Source of the DNA: Anaspis maculata
Lineage: Eukaryota; Arthropoda; Insecta; Coleoptera; Scraptiidae
Direction of reading: 5' to 3'
Assembly: GCA_949128115.1 (NCBI GenBank)
Contig: OX421967.1
Coordinates: 28,102,635 to 28,166,634, forward strand
DNA length: 64,000 bases
Shown here piece after piece: positions 55,541 through 64,000 of the stretch (positions are counted from its first letter, which is position 1; every line of letters starts with the position of its first letter). A program made the position numbers and the translations under genes. Below the pieces are notes generated by a model that was not told the origin of the DNA, did no database searches, and saw nothing but the letters and a program-made list of their open reading frames with translations.

Positions 55541-56440
55541 CTACTATAGTCCAGTCAAATAAGGTTTTCATCTCGCATAAAATCATAGGGTTCCGATTTT
55601 CTCAGGATTGTATAAAGGAAGGTCCCCTGATCAACACCTAATAAAGTCCCTTCGATTTTAGGCACCGTCGGCTGGGGGAGGGGGTGACATATGTCACTTT
55701 TGGTCAGTTTTCGCTGTTTATCTTGAAAACAGTGCGTCGCATAGAAATTTCACACGGATCTAAATAAAAGCTGATGAAATTCCCTTCAAAATAGGGTATC
55801 CACGTTTTACCTGTGTTATCGGTTTTGGGATATGAGCCGTTGTATATGAAAATTGCCCCAAAAAGTGGTACATAGTCGTTCAGGTATATCGTCAAGCTTT
55901 TTTTCTGACTCAGTGATCGATTACTTCCAACTAATTTTACAGAAACCTTGTGGCGAAGAAAGCTGTATGACAAAAATTTCCTTCAAAAATTTCGACTCGC
56001 CCTTCAAAGTTGACTTTTTTGGATTTAAAAAAATTGTAGCTCAGTGATGTTTTGACAAAAATAACTCAAATTCCGCATACACTGATTTGTCGAAACTATT
56101 TACCGACCTGCCAAGTTTTAAAATAATTCAACCAGTGGTGTAGGAGTTATAAGGGTCAATAATTCAGAAGCATCCGAAGAAAAGTTGACTTGAGGTGACT
56201 CCTCATAACCTCTACGCCACTGATTGGATTCCTTCAAAATTTGGCAGGTTGATAGAAAACTATGACAAACCAGCTTATGCTGAATTAAAGCTCAATTTGT
56301 CAGAACGTTCCTGAGTTACAAATTTTTGAAATCCGAAAAAAGTGAACTTTGAAGGACCGCATCTTCGTCATTAGGCCGAACTTTGCAAAATGGTTTACCC
56401 ACAACCACTATGGTAATTGATTCATTACATACCTAGTAGG

Positions 56441-56473
56441 AGGTCGGGAAGTGACCCATTGCCGACCTCCCGA
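56441..56473. repeat. Short hairpin GGAGGTCGG/CCGACCTCC
   Basis: An arm of about 9 bp with a 15-base loop inside the 56397-56788 insert. Confidence 0.6.
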
Positions 56474-56679
56474 GAAAGTGTAGAAATGGTAGCTTTAGAA
56501 GGGAAATTTCAAAATATGCATCCAACCAAACAATAAGTGTGTTAATCAGTATTTCCTGAACCACGTTCCAGCAAAATTAATCGGCCTATCTGGAAGTAAT
56601 GACAAAAAATTAATTTTCAGATTTCAACTTTTGAACGCCAGTAATCCTGCAAGCTGAGTACATTGTGTGCTGTGAGTAA

Positions 56680-56790
56680 AATAGTATACATACTCTCGAC
56701 GGTAAATACATCATTCCAGCTTCAGGCTAGAGCCTCTCTGTGCCCTCAGCAGTAATGATGTATTTCCCGTCTCGGTATGTAATATACTAA
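56680..56790. repeat. Short hairpin element with AGTATA...ACCGAG-type ends
   Basis: ATAGTATACATACTCTCGAC with GGTAAATACATCATT on the left pairs with AATGATGTATTTCCCGTC and CTCGGTATGTAATATACTA on the right. The ends resemble those of the hairpin at 3931-4083 and the MITE at 24291. It forms the right end of an insert in the foldback copy. Confidence 0.7.
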
Positions 56791-56814
56791 TGTAGGTTTC
56801 CGTCATATTTTGAC

Positions 56815-56945
56815 CAGGAGCGCGATTCTGTACTTGCCTACCGACAACTATCGGATCGGTAGCTAGGGTGAGAACCAATCAGATTCGCTCCTGCCTAGCT
56901 ACCGACACCGACAAGTGTCGGTAGGAGAGTACAGAATCGCGGCCC
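56815..56945. mobile_element. 131-bp palindromic MITE with GCGATTCTGTACT ends
   Basis: CGCGATTCTGTACTTGCCTA and the inverse (GAGAGTACAGAATCGCG) frame TACCGACA and TGTCGGTA blocks. Comparison with 39340-39370 shows it interrupts an otherwise continuous GTAGATC-GTCAAAATATGAC sequence, so both borders are known. Confidence 0.88.
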
Positions 56946-56993
56946 AGATCTACTCACAGTTAAATTTTTTGCTATCATCGCTGAAACACCCTG

Positions 56994-57604
56994 TATAGGG
57001 TAGGTCCGGGGAAGTTGGTCATAGTTTTGGAAAAAATATATTTTTGCGAAGTTTCACAAAACTTGAGATAAAGGTGAACATCAATGAAAACTATGACCAC
57101 TTTTTTTATTCCTTGCGAACAAGAGAACGGTTTTATGAAAAATTCAATAGAAACTAATCTTGAAAAAAGAGATGGCCATAGTTTCAAGAGAGTTATAGCC
57201 ATGCCTAATTCTCCCTCGTTTGTTTTCCTTTTCCATCGTCGTTGCCTTTTTTTAGTAGTGATTTTCCATCTTCTGTTGATTCCCGGCACTTATCGTCGCA
57301 TTGTGTGCAATTTTCATGTAACCAGTAGAAACATGTCTCACACCTGATCCAGTCTACGGGCGAAAGTTTGGGCTTACCGTGAAGTTACGTTATTAGGCAA
57401 AGAAAATGATCAAGTGGACAAGAAGAACAAAATACTAATTTACTAACTTTTTCGGCGATTTTTTGCACAGGATCGACAACGGCCGGCAGTAACTTCACCC
57501 GCTGTTGCGCTGAGAAGACGGTAACGCCATCTCTTCACCTACTTCAAAATTACAAGCCCTGGTCATCTCTCCCCTATAGCCGTCTGCCCCGTAATTACCC
57601 TATA
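56994..57604 (-). mobile_element. 611-bp element keeping only the zinc-finger tail of a transposase
   Basis: The ends TATAGGGTAGGTCCGGGGAAG and the inverse type (CTGCCCCGTAATTACCCTATA) give related terminal repeats of about 25 bp. The minus strand carries 57205-57372, a PHD-like Cys/His finger. It abuts the end of the foldback copy with shared TA. The catalytic domain is gone. Confidence 0.7.
57205..57372 (-). pseudogene. PHD-like zinc-finger C-terminus of a pogo-like transposase
   Basis: On the minus strand a frame reads KLSPVDWIRCETCFYWLHEN, then CTQCDDKC. The spacing Cys-x2-Cys, Trp-x-x-His, Cys-x2-Cys fits a PHD-type finger, the DWIxCxxCxxWxHxxC signature at the C-terminus of many insect pogo/Tigger-type transposases. 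A charged tail ends at the stop (57205-57207). An upstream in-frame stop lies close by, so this is either a 3' exon or a leftover. Confidence 0.7.
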
Positions 57605-58560
57605 GCTGAATAACAAAGAATACAACACAAATAGGTGAATAAACATAGAAAAGTTCAAGAACTAACGTGTATGAAAACTTAAAGGAGACCACAACACAAA
57701 AATCGAGTCTATATTTTATTTGACTAACTTATGGGGAAGGTAGTTCAAGAGTATACAGAACAAATTTGAGTTTTCTATACAAGTCCGATCAGCCGATAAA
57801 ACGTTTTGAAAATATTATCGTGACGTCACTTGGGAAGATGTCACCACCTAGATTTTCACCTCCGATTTCCACCTATCACGTTCCCATGGTGTTGTCTTCT
57901 TCGAACAATCAGTAATAATTAGAGAGCGGATTTATAATTTTTTACATGTTCTATTCGCTAAGTTGGATGCAACTGTCGACTTGCAGCTTAACGTTTCCAT
58001 CTAAAAGGAACCTGAATACCAAGTTTTATTTCGCATATAATTTATTATTTTGAGTTTTTACCGCATACAAATTGATAGTCCATATAATCGCATATAGCCG
58101 CATATTAAGTCCAAATTTTTACATATAACTGAAAATTCAGTCCAAATTTTGGCCATTTTATCTACATGTGCTGGAAAATTACATTTTTTTCATTTTAAGA
58201 AAAAAATAATTGTAAATTTTCGTGGAATTTTTTTTTTTACTTTGATGGTCAAAGTTGGTTTGTTGATTTTACATGTGAATGTTGAAATTTTCACCATTTT
58301 TGCAGCTTATATCCAGTCATTTACCCGCATATATTGCTTTATTTGAACATTTTTACCGCATATTTTGATACTTTTTAAGCGCATATAAACTGCATATTTT
58401 GAGCTTTTTTACCGCATATAAATCCGCTCCCTAGTAATAATCATGGTAGGCTTGAAACCGTCGTCGTCTCATCGGCAACGGAATCAGGTACAGGTATGCC
58501 CGTGGGTAGCTATAGGTAGCCCGTGAAAATTTGCCCCTATGACGTCATTGTCGTTCCTCA
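57605..58560. other. AT-rich stretch, GCATAT-rich part at 58030-58430
   Basis: CCGCATAT/GCATATAA words recur about nine times between 58030 and 58425. This is a loose, irregular repeat without coding signal. Confidence 0.4.
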
Positions 58561-59232
58561 TTATAACCGCAGCGCCTGCCACGAGATAGTGCTGAATAAT
58601 ATTGCTTGTCGCAACATATGCATAGATCTTTGAAGTGTTATTGATGCCACAGATTTGCTAAATTTAGATGGAGAAATTCCAAACTTTGTACAAAATTCTC
58701 GAAATATTGAGGCCTCGATTGAGGTTATAGTTCCGCGAGCTCCAACCATCAGTCCCAAAACTGTTACATCTTTGAGACCATAAAGTTCTTTGAAAAAGGG
58801 GATAGTTGGTTCATATATTTTCTGTTTTTCGATATGAACTTCTGTTGGTTATTCCTCGCTTGTTTCAAATCGAATAATTGGATCTATTATCCAGCCAATT
58901 TTGTTGTTGTTTATGGCCAAAATATCTACCCTCCTGATGCTGCCTGAGTTGGCGAAGCATACTATTTCTTCAAAAACTGAAGGGCTTTTCTCTCTCAAAG
59001 CATCAGCAATCATCGTTCACATAGTATGGTGACGTTGGTTCCGCAAGAGCTCACCAAATGGGCAGGATCCAACGACATGGGGCAGAGTTTCAGTTTTGAA
59101 GTTCTCAGTGTTGGAACAGTGCCTACACTTAGTGCCGTCCTTGGACCTACCAGGATTAGCTCTTACGGGAGCAACGTCACCAATCATCTCAATAGCGTCT
59201 TTGATCTCTGAGAGAGAAAGACCAATTTTCAA
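58561..59232 (-). pseudogene. R2-like LINE C-terminus: Cys/His motif and restriction-like endonuclease
   Basis: The minus strand reads CRHCSNTENFKTETLPHVVG then SCPFGELLRNQRHH, the CCHC motif of R2-type ORFs. It continues through FANSGSIRRVDILAINNNKI and GWIIDPIIRFE, the endonuclease core with its Asp-rich IDP block, to a stop (TAA after ETSEE), then PTEVHIEKQKIYEP, GLMVGARGTI and a C-terminal helix. It is in one frame except for that stop and a small shift near 59016. Restriction-like endonucleases cut the target for R2-clade LINEs. The reverse transcriptase is not present; dead 3' fragment. Confidence 0.88.
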
Positions 59233-59499
59233 GTCAAATACAAGTCAGGCTCTTCACTATCAAGTTGTTAAAAGTCTTCTTGAATAGGAATACTGTTTGG
59301 TGTAGGAGCTTTGACAGTTGCTGCAGAACATTTCATGGTTGTTCTAAACCTAGTACAATTGTACCACCTTTAGAAACCTTGGAACGGAAGATTCCAAGCT
59401 TCGAGAAATGGGGGTTTCACTCTCCTGGAGGGGGTTCTCTTTCCTGGGCCATCAGACTACCTGCTTTGCCAACCATAGCCGACCCTAGACCCTAACTTA

Positions 59500-59895
59500 C
59501 GTGACGAACATTAAACCAGCCAAATGTTGAAACGTACCCCCAAACTTCAAAACGCTTCTATCATTTACCGGATAGAGATAAGCCAACATAACTAAATATT
59601 TCTGATCGAGATTCATCGCTCTACAACTTTGTTCCCCACAAGTTTTCTGTGAAATTAATTCGGAGTTATCCCGGAAGTTATTGAGTATTGAGTTAGAAGA
59701 GGAAGCTTGACGAGATACTTGAACGGATGAACGGCTGCCACTTTTTGGAAAAAAATTCATATGCAACGGCTCATAATTATCCTAAAATCGGTAACACTTA
59801 GGTAAAACATGGACCCACCATTTGGAAGGAAATTTCATCAGCTTCAATTTAGATTCGATAAAATTTCTGTGCGACGCACCGTTTTGAGCGAAGTT
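59500..59895 (-). repeat. Dispersed repeat homologous to 55724-55985 (inverse orientation)
   Basis: Blocks such as GTGCGTCGCACAGAAATTT, AAGCTGATGAAATTTCC, GAGCCGTTGCATATGAA and GAAAACTTGTGGGGAACAAAG (minus strand) recur in order at 55724-55960 on the plus strand. Confidence 0.7.
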
Positions 59896-60679
59896 GAACA
59901 CTTGAAAAGGTGTTGGGATATCCTTTGAAAAAGCATGTTTTCGATGACATTATTGTTCATTTGCAGAATGTACCGAACAAATAATTTCGATTTAACCAAC
60001 ATTCTGTCAAAAAAGACAATTAACAAGGTGGCAACAGCGTCGTTCAAATGACGTTTCCTTGTTGCAAAGCTGCCAGATTTATAATGGACTCCCATTGTAA
60101 ACACCAAAATTGATTGTTCATGCCTCAAAAATGTATTCCATTGTATCCAAAAACATATCACCTGACGTGTTGTTTTGTCGAAGTGATTTTTTTCTAAGGA
60201 ATATCAAAATATTCATGCAAATCTTGACTGCCTGTCACACAATTTGGCAACAAGGCTCCAGCTACGACCATCCCATTGCGCAAACTCAACTCGTCCGCCT
60301 ACGTCATCAGACGTTGAAATTTAATCGGGGTTATTCCCGCCTCGATTTTCAACATTTAAAAAAAAAAGGTAGAGGCTTTTGAGACAAACTATTATCATTC
60401 ATGTAGCAAACTCACCTTGTAGAACATTTTGAAGCAATAAAAAAAATCGTATAAGACCCCATTGAATCCTCTTCAATGTCCAAATCGAATCGTTACAAGT
60501 TGGTCCAGCACAAACTCAATAACAAGCGAGGAAAAAAATAACAATAAACAAACAGCACTTTCAAGGCCTCTGAGCGGAAAAAGTCGGAGGTCGGAATCGT
60601 ACACAAAAAGTTTCAAAGGGGCTCCAACCATCAAGCTCGTTCAGAAACTGATTATTCATGCAGGTTACAATAATTTCAA
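59896..60679. other. No recognisable feature
   Basis: Frames of 90-105 codons without known motifs. Confidence 0.3.
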
Positions 60680-60955
60680 GAATTTTGTCGTCAGATATTT
60701 TGTATTCAGATTTTGTGTCACCAAATTTCCAGTTTTCAAAAATTTTGGCTTTCAGAGATTGCTTTCAGATATTCTGCCATTAGAGATTTGGTTTCCAGAG
60801 ATTGTGTCGTTCAGCGATATTAACTATGTTTTCAGAGATTCTGTCGGCAGAGATTCAGTTTTCAGAGATTGTGTCGTTCAGGGATTTTGTCATTCAGAGA
60901 CTGTGTTTTCAGAGATTTTGTCCCTATGAGATTGTGTTTTAGGAGATTGTGACGC
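60680..60955. repeat. Inverse-orientation minisatellite, TCAGAGATTNTGT units
   Basis: TTTTCAGAGATTTTGTC, GTTCAGGGATTTTGTC and similar recur about 15 times with a 15-18-bp period. It is the reverse complement of the unit in the array at 55060-55540. The end of the minus-strand frame at 60862-61194 is the repeat translated. Confidence 0.88.
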
Positions 60956-60959
60956 ACTC

Positions 60960-62020
60960 CCCTTGCCGGAATATGCGCAAAGCCGATCGACTTTTCTAGA
61001 GCCCACCGAATAAACTGGCGGCCAATGCTGAAACATACCGGAACGACAATGGGAGCGACGAGAACTTCGAGCTCCTTCTGAAAAACGCCTAGAGTATTAT
61101 TCTTGAAACCAACACGTAGGTAGAAAGGTGCGACATGGCAAAAGAGAGCCGGATTTGAATTCACAGCGACAGTGAGCACATCAGCAAAGTTCAATCAGCG
61201 ATATCTAAGTGCGACGATTTATGTGATTTGTAAATTAGTATAGAACGTGGTATTGATGATGATTATTGTGTGTTGTGAGGTTGGTCTCTTAATTATTGAA
61301 GTATCGAACGCAGACTCGTAACATTATACGTATACCGTCTCACAAAAAGAAATGTTTTTCTCCATTGAACGTCTTGCCATGTGGAATACGAATACAAATT
61401 TTCAAATAACCGTCTTCTCCAAGAAAAAACAGGTCTCAACTTTATCCTCTTTATCAAAGTTCATCAAAATTAGGTATACTGAAATAAATGAGCCCCTGAA
61501 ATATGCATAGGTTCGGTTCCTTTCTCGAGTTAGGTATACACGAAAAGTTGGGGAAAAGTCGGGCACTGCGCTTCTAATTTGCATACCTAAGTTCGAAGCA
61601 AAAAGCTGTATAAGAACGCGCTGGAAAACACTCGGGGGATAAAACTTTTAAGCGCTTCTGAATAAAGCATTGATAGAGTTCCGTCATTAAGTAAATTGAA
61701 ATAATTAAATTTCTACGACTTGTTGCGCGCGCCCGGAAGCCCGCAAGCTGAATAAAACTGTACAGTATAGCAGTGGCAGTAGGTATTTACCTGAAACAAT
61801 TCATCATCTTGGTGGTGAATAACATACCTACCTAGTAGTGAGTTCGCGATCTTCAAGTATGCACGTCGTATACAGGGTGTCCCAAGAATAATTGATAGAG
61901 TCTATCCCAGTTAGGTTCAAGAGCAAGATGCCGGTCCAAAATAATCTCAGCACCGCTTGCCGTGAGAGGAGATACGGATATCAAGAAATGATTTCGTAGA
62001 AGCTTCTTAGCACTTTCAAA
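60960..62020. other. Mostly unassigned; left-type foldback end at 61871
   Basis: A 79-residue minus-strand stretch (60955-61194) has no recognised domain. A TACAGGGTGTCCCAAGAATA end starts near 61872, and the LINE 3' end at 62021 may have inserted into that element. Confidence 0.35.
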
Positions 62021-62174
62021 TTTTTTTTTTAATCTGTTTATTGCCAGCTCAACATATTACATGTTATTCATAGCATCTATGGCTAATAGTAAAACATAAC
62101 AAAATCAAATAGCGTCAAGCAAATAAGGCCAAAATAAGAATTAAATTATTGTAGCAGTGAAAGTAAAAAGATGA

Positions 62175-63806
62175 CTAATCACTGGGGTCAAGTGTGTCTT
62201 GAGGGAGTGCGCGTCGAAGTCTGCGGTGTATGTCCCTTTCTCCCAAATTGAACTGGACGGCTCCCTGGCAGTTGCTCCGGTTGTTATGGAAGTTGGTCGT
62301 TAGTCTCTTGATGTGTTCGTGCATGGTGTCAATACCCAGTTCGTGATGGATCTGCTGATTCCTGATGTACCATGGCGGGTCAAGGATTATTCGTAGAATC
62401 TTGTTCTGAAGTATTTGGAGCTTTCGTATGTTGGTTTGTGATGCATTGCTCCAAATGCAACAGCCATATGTCAGTAGTGGTCGTATGACGGATTTGTAGA
62501 TCAGCAGACCGCAGTCAACACGAAGGAAGGACTTTCTATTCAGGAGCGGGTGGAGTTTTTGTAATCTTGCGTATCCTTCATTGTTTTTTTTTTTGTTGAT
62601 GTGGTAGCCCCAAGTCAGCTTGGTATCCAGGTGAACGCCAAGGTATTTGACTGCTTCCTGATTCCATCGGACATTTCCGCATATGTAGACGTGAGGTGGA
62701 TCGCGAATTCTTCTCAGGGTGAAAATTTTGGCCTCGCACTCGGTAGGATTTAGTTCGATTCTCCATCTCTTGCACCAATTGGTCACCTCGTTCACGCTGT
62801 CCTGGAGCCTCTCTATCGCAGTGTCCAGGTCGGGGTTGTAAGAAATAACTGCGGTGTCATCAGCGAACATAGCGATGTTGTCTTGGCTGGGTATGTCGTG
62901 GACGAAGATATTAAATAAATCTGGGCCAAGTAAACTGCCTTGTGCGACACTTGCTGCTATTTGTCTCGATATCGATAGCTCGTTTTGCACTTTAACCGAG
63001 TAAGTCCGATTGTCCAAGAACGAGAACAGGATGGCTTGGAGATATTTGGGCAGATTCAGTTTTATTAGCTTATACTTCAGACCGTCAATCCAGGCTCGAT
63101 CGGAGGCCTGAGAAACGTCCAAAAAAGCTACTACGATGTATTTTTTCTCCTCGAATCCTCTCTCAACGATTTCCACTATTCTGGCGAATTGGTGATTGGT
63201 TGAGTGTCCTTTTCTGAACCCGAATTGAATGGATGGTATAATACTGCGACCCTCTAGTTCTCTATGCAGGCGTATTTTGATGATTTTTTCCAGCAGCTTC
63301 GACAGTGTGTTTAGCAAGCTTATTAGAGGCCTGAAGCTCTCCGGTCTTGCCTTGTCCTTGCCAGGCTTGGGAAACATCAAGATGTGGGCATATTTCCATT
63401 CATCAGGAAAATATCCCATTCTCAGACAAGCATTGAATGTGGATGCCAGAAATGCTAGGAATTTTTTTGACACATTTTTAAGGACAGTATTGGGGATTCC
63501 GTCTGGTCCAGGTGATTTTTTTGTCGGTAGATCTTTTATGACAGTTATCAGTTCTTGTGGGGATGTAGGCTCGATACTGTCTGCAGAAGGCGTATGGTTT
63601 TCAACATAATTTACCACTTGGGCGTGGAAGCCAGGCATGGTGGTGCCGTGAGGTGTGAACGTCTTCTCCAGCTGCTTCGATAATATGTTACATTTTTCTC
63701 GGTCCGAACAGTACTTGATATCGTCTTTAATGAGGGGTGGTGCAATGGTTTCTTCCTGCAGGATTCTTTTTCTTGTTCGCCATAGTCCTGGGTCATTGGG
63801 CCTCAT
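62175..63806 (-). pseudogene. Jockey-like reverse transcriptase (ORF2 C-terminal 543 residues)
   Basis: This is the catalytic half of a LINE ORF2, the enzyme that copies the element RNA at the nicked target. Motifs in order (residues of this frame): KSPGPDGIP 97-105, QFGFRKGHST 194-203, FLDVSQASD 228-236 (Asp-x-x-x-Ala; catalytic Asp present, the usual Ala-Phe-Asp changed to Ala-Ser-Asp), VAQGSLLGPDLFNI 288-301, and FADD 314-317. A thumb with KYLGVHLDTKLTWG 387-400 follows, then a C-terminal tail. The sequence continues upstream in the same frame through a TAA at 63825-63827 into KTHLNNLGHRIKYELDKLNV, so one nonsense codon interrupts ORF2. An A-run makes the NKKKNN stretch near residue 404 unusual. 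No endonuclease part lies within the window. Confidence 0.93.
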
Positions 63807-64000
63807 ATCTTCAATAAATTTTTTTTAACTAGCGACGTTCAGTTTGTCAAGTTCGTATTTGATACGATGGCCCAAGTTGTTCAAGTGTGTCTTGGTTGCT
63901 TGCTGTCTGGCCGTTTGCCACTCTCTTCTTATACGACTTTTCTCTTTTATCATAGTAAGAATGACTGTGAGTGTTTTTGGGTATTTCTGTTTTCTATTTT
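63807..64000 (-). pseudogene. Upstream continuation of the Jockey-like ORF2
   Basis: The minus-strand frame carries IRREWQTARQQATKTHLNN, then LGHRIKYELDKLN, the linker between endonuclease and reverse transcriptase in Jockey-clade ORF2. It stops at TAA (63825-63827), seven codons before the Met of the main frame. Same reading frame, so a single nonsense change separates them. Confidence 0.75.

Larger units (their letters stand above)
55690..56993 (-). mobile_element. Second copy of the 39312 element, inverted, with nested inserts
   Basis: Read on the minus strand from the TA at 56994-56995, CAGGGTGTTTCAGCGATGATAG matches the left end of 39312-40748. The inner palindrome around 56070-56300 and the block 56320-56396 match 39400-39720. 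Two inserts split it: one at about 56397-56788, one at 56815-56945. The 55724-55985 end matches 59590-59890 in inverse orientation. Confidence 0.8.
62021..64000 (-). mobile_element. Jockey-clade LINE, 3' part, running off the window
   Basis: The minus-strand polyA (T-run at 62021-62033) follows AATAAA in CTGGCAATAAACAG. Upstream is a 3' UTR of about 140 bp and then the ORF2 end at 62175. The 5' part lies beyond position 64000. No target duplication can be checked because the other end is outside. Confidence 0.9.

Noticed and set aside
60862..61194. 110-codon minus frame as a secreted protein gene
   Set aside because: About the last 30 residues are the minisatellite translated and the rest has no recognised domain or signal peptide.

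Overview
The window looks like a piece of an arthropod, most probably insect, nuclear genome. It is AT-rich, has no prokaryotic gene layout and no long host open reading frame. It is densely packed with eukaryotic mobile elements of insect type: Jockey-like, R2-like and other LINEs, Ty3/gypsy fragments, hAT, piggyBac, PIF/Harbinger and THAP-bearing DNA elements, tRNA-derived SINEs, and many TA-flanked palindromic elements ending in CAGGGTG. A species cannot be named from this. No complete host gene was found. One possible two-exon host-like or domesticated gene lies at 43.6-44.4 kb.

0-15 kb holds short hairpin elements built on a shared core (AAAGTGAATTTTTA-like; 991-1101, 1250-1366, 3931-4083, 13359-13410, 14450-14585), one 2.4-kb imperfect palindrome (2516-4893), a full-length tRNA-derived SINE with a perfect 12-bp target duplication (5172-5508), microsatellites, and a pair of inverted purine-rich arms (11490-12985). 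15-18.5 kb is a 3.06-kb terminal-inverted-repeat element that has swallowed a 1.9-kb TA-flanked foldback element. 18.9-27 kb contains broken Ty3/gypsy pol and gag on the minus strand. Between them lie an LTR/primer-binding-site-like segment, a PIF/Harbinger element inside another palindrome, and a 1.24-kb palindrome made of tandem 150-bp units.

27-41 kb is a run of TA-flanked palindromes (27411-28049, 30812-31938, 36869-37663, 39312-40748). Interspersed are a 5'-truncated LINE with a 13-bp target duplication (30179-30566) and a decayed LINE ORF2 (37.96-39.20 kb). 41-48 kb holds a 650-bp hAT derivative with an 8-bp duplication, a truncated SINE with a 12-bp duplication, the two-exon candidate, and a 2.26-kb element with TGGACGTCCA palindromes carrying two THAP-domain coding remnants.

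48-53 kb is a decayed piggyBac element (TTAA-flanked) and another palindrome, possibly both inside one larger foldback element. 55-57.6 kb is a readable stack of insertions inside insertions. It ends with an element that keeps only the zinc-finger tail of a transposase. 58.5-59.2 kb is the C-terminal end of an R2-like LINE with its restriction-like endonuclease. 62.0-64.0 kb is the 3' part of a Jockey-clade LINE running off the window edge.

The genes do not cooperate in a pathway: this is a graveyard with nested layers. What unifies it is structure. At least eight independent loci are long palindromes that would form double-stranded RNA if transcribed. Several share sequence units or terminal motifs, which points to a diverse superfamily of TA-targeted foldback elements.
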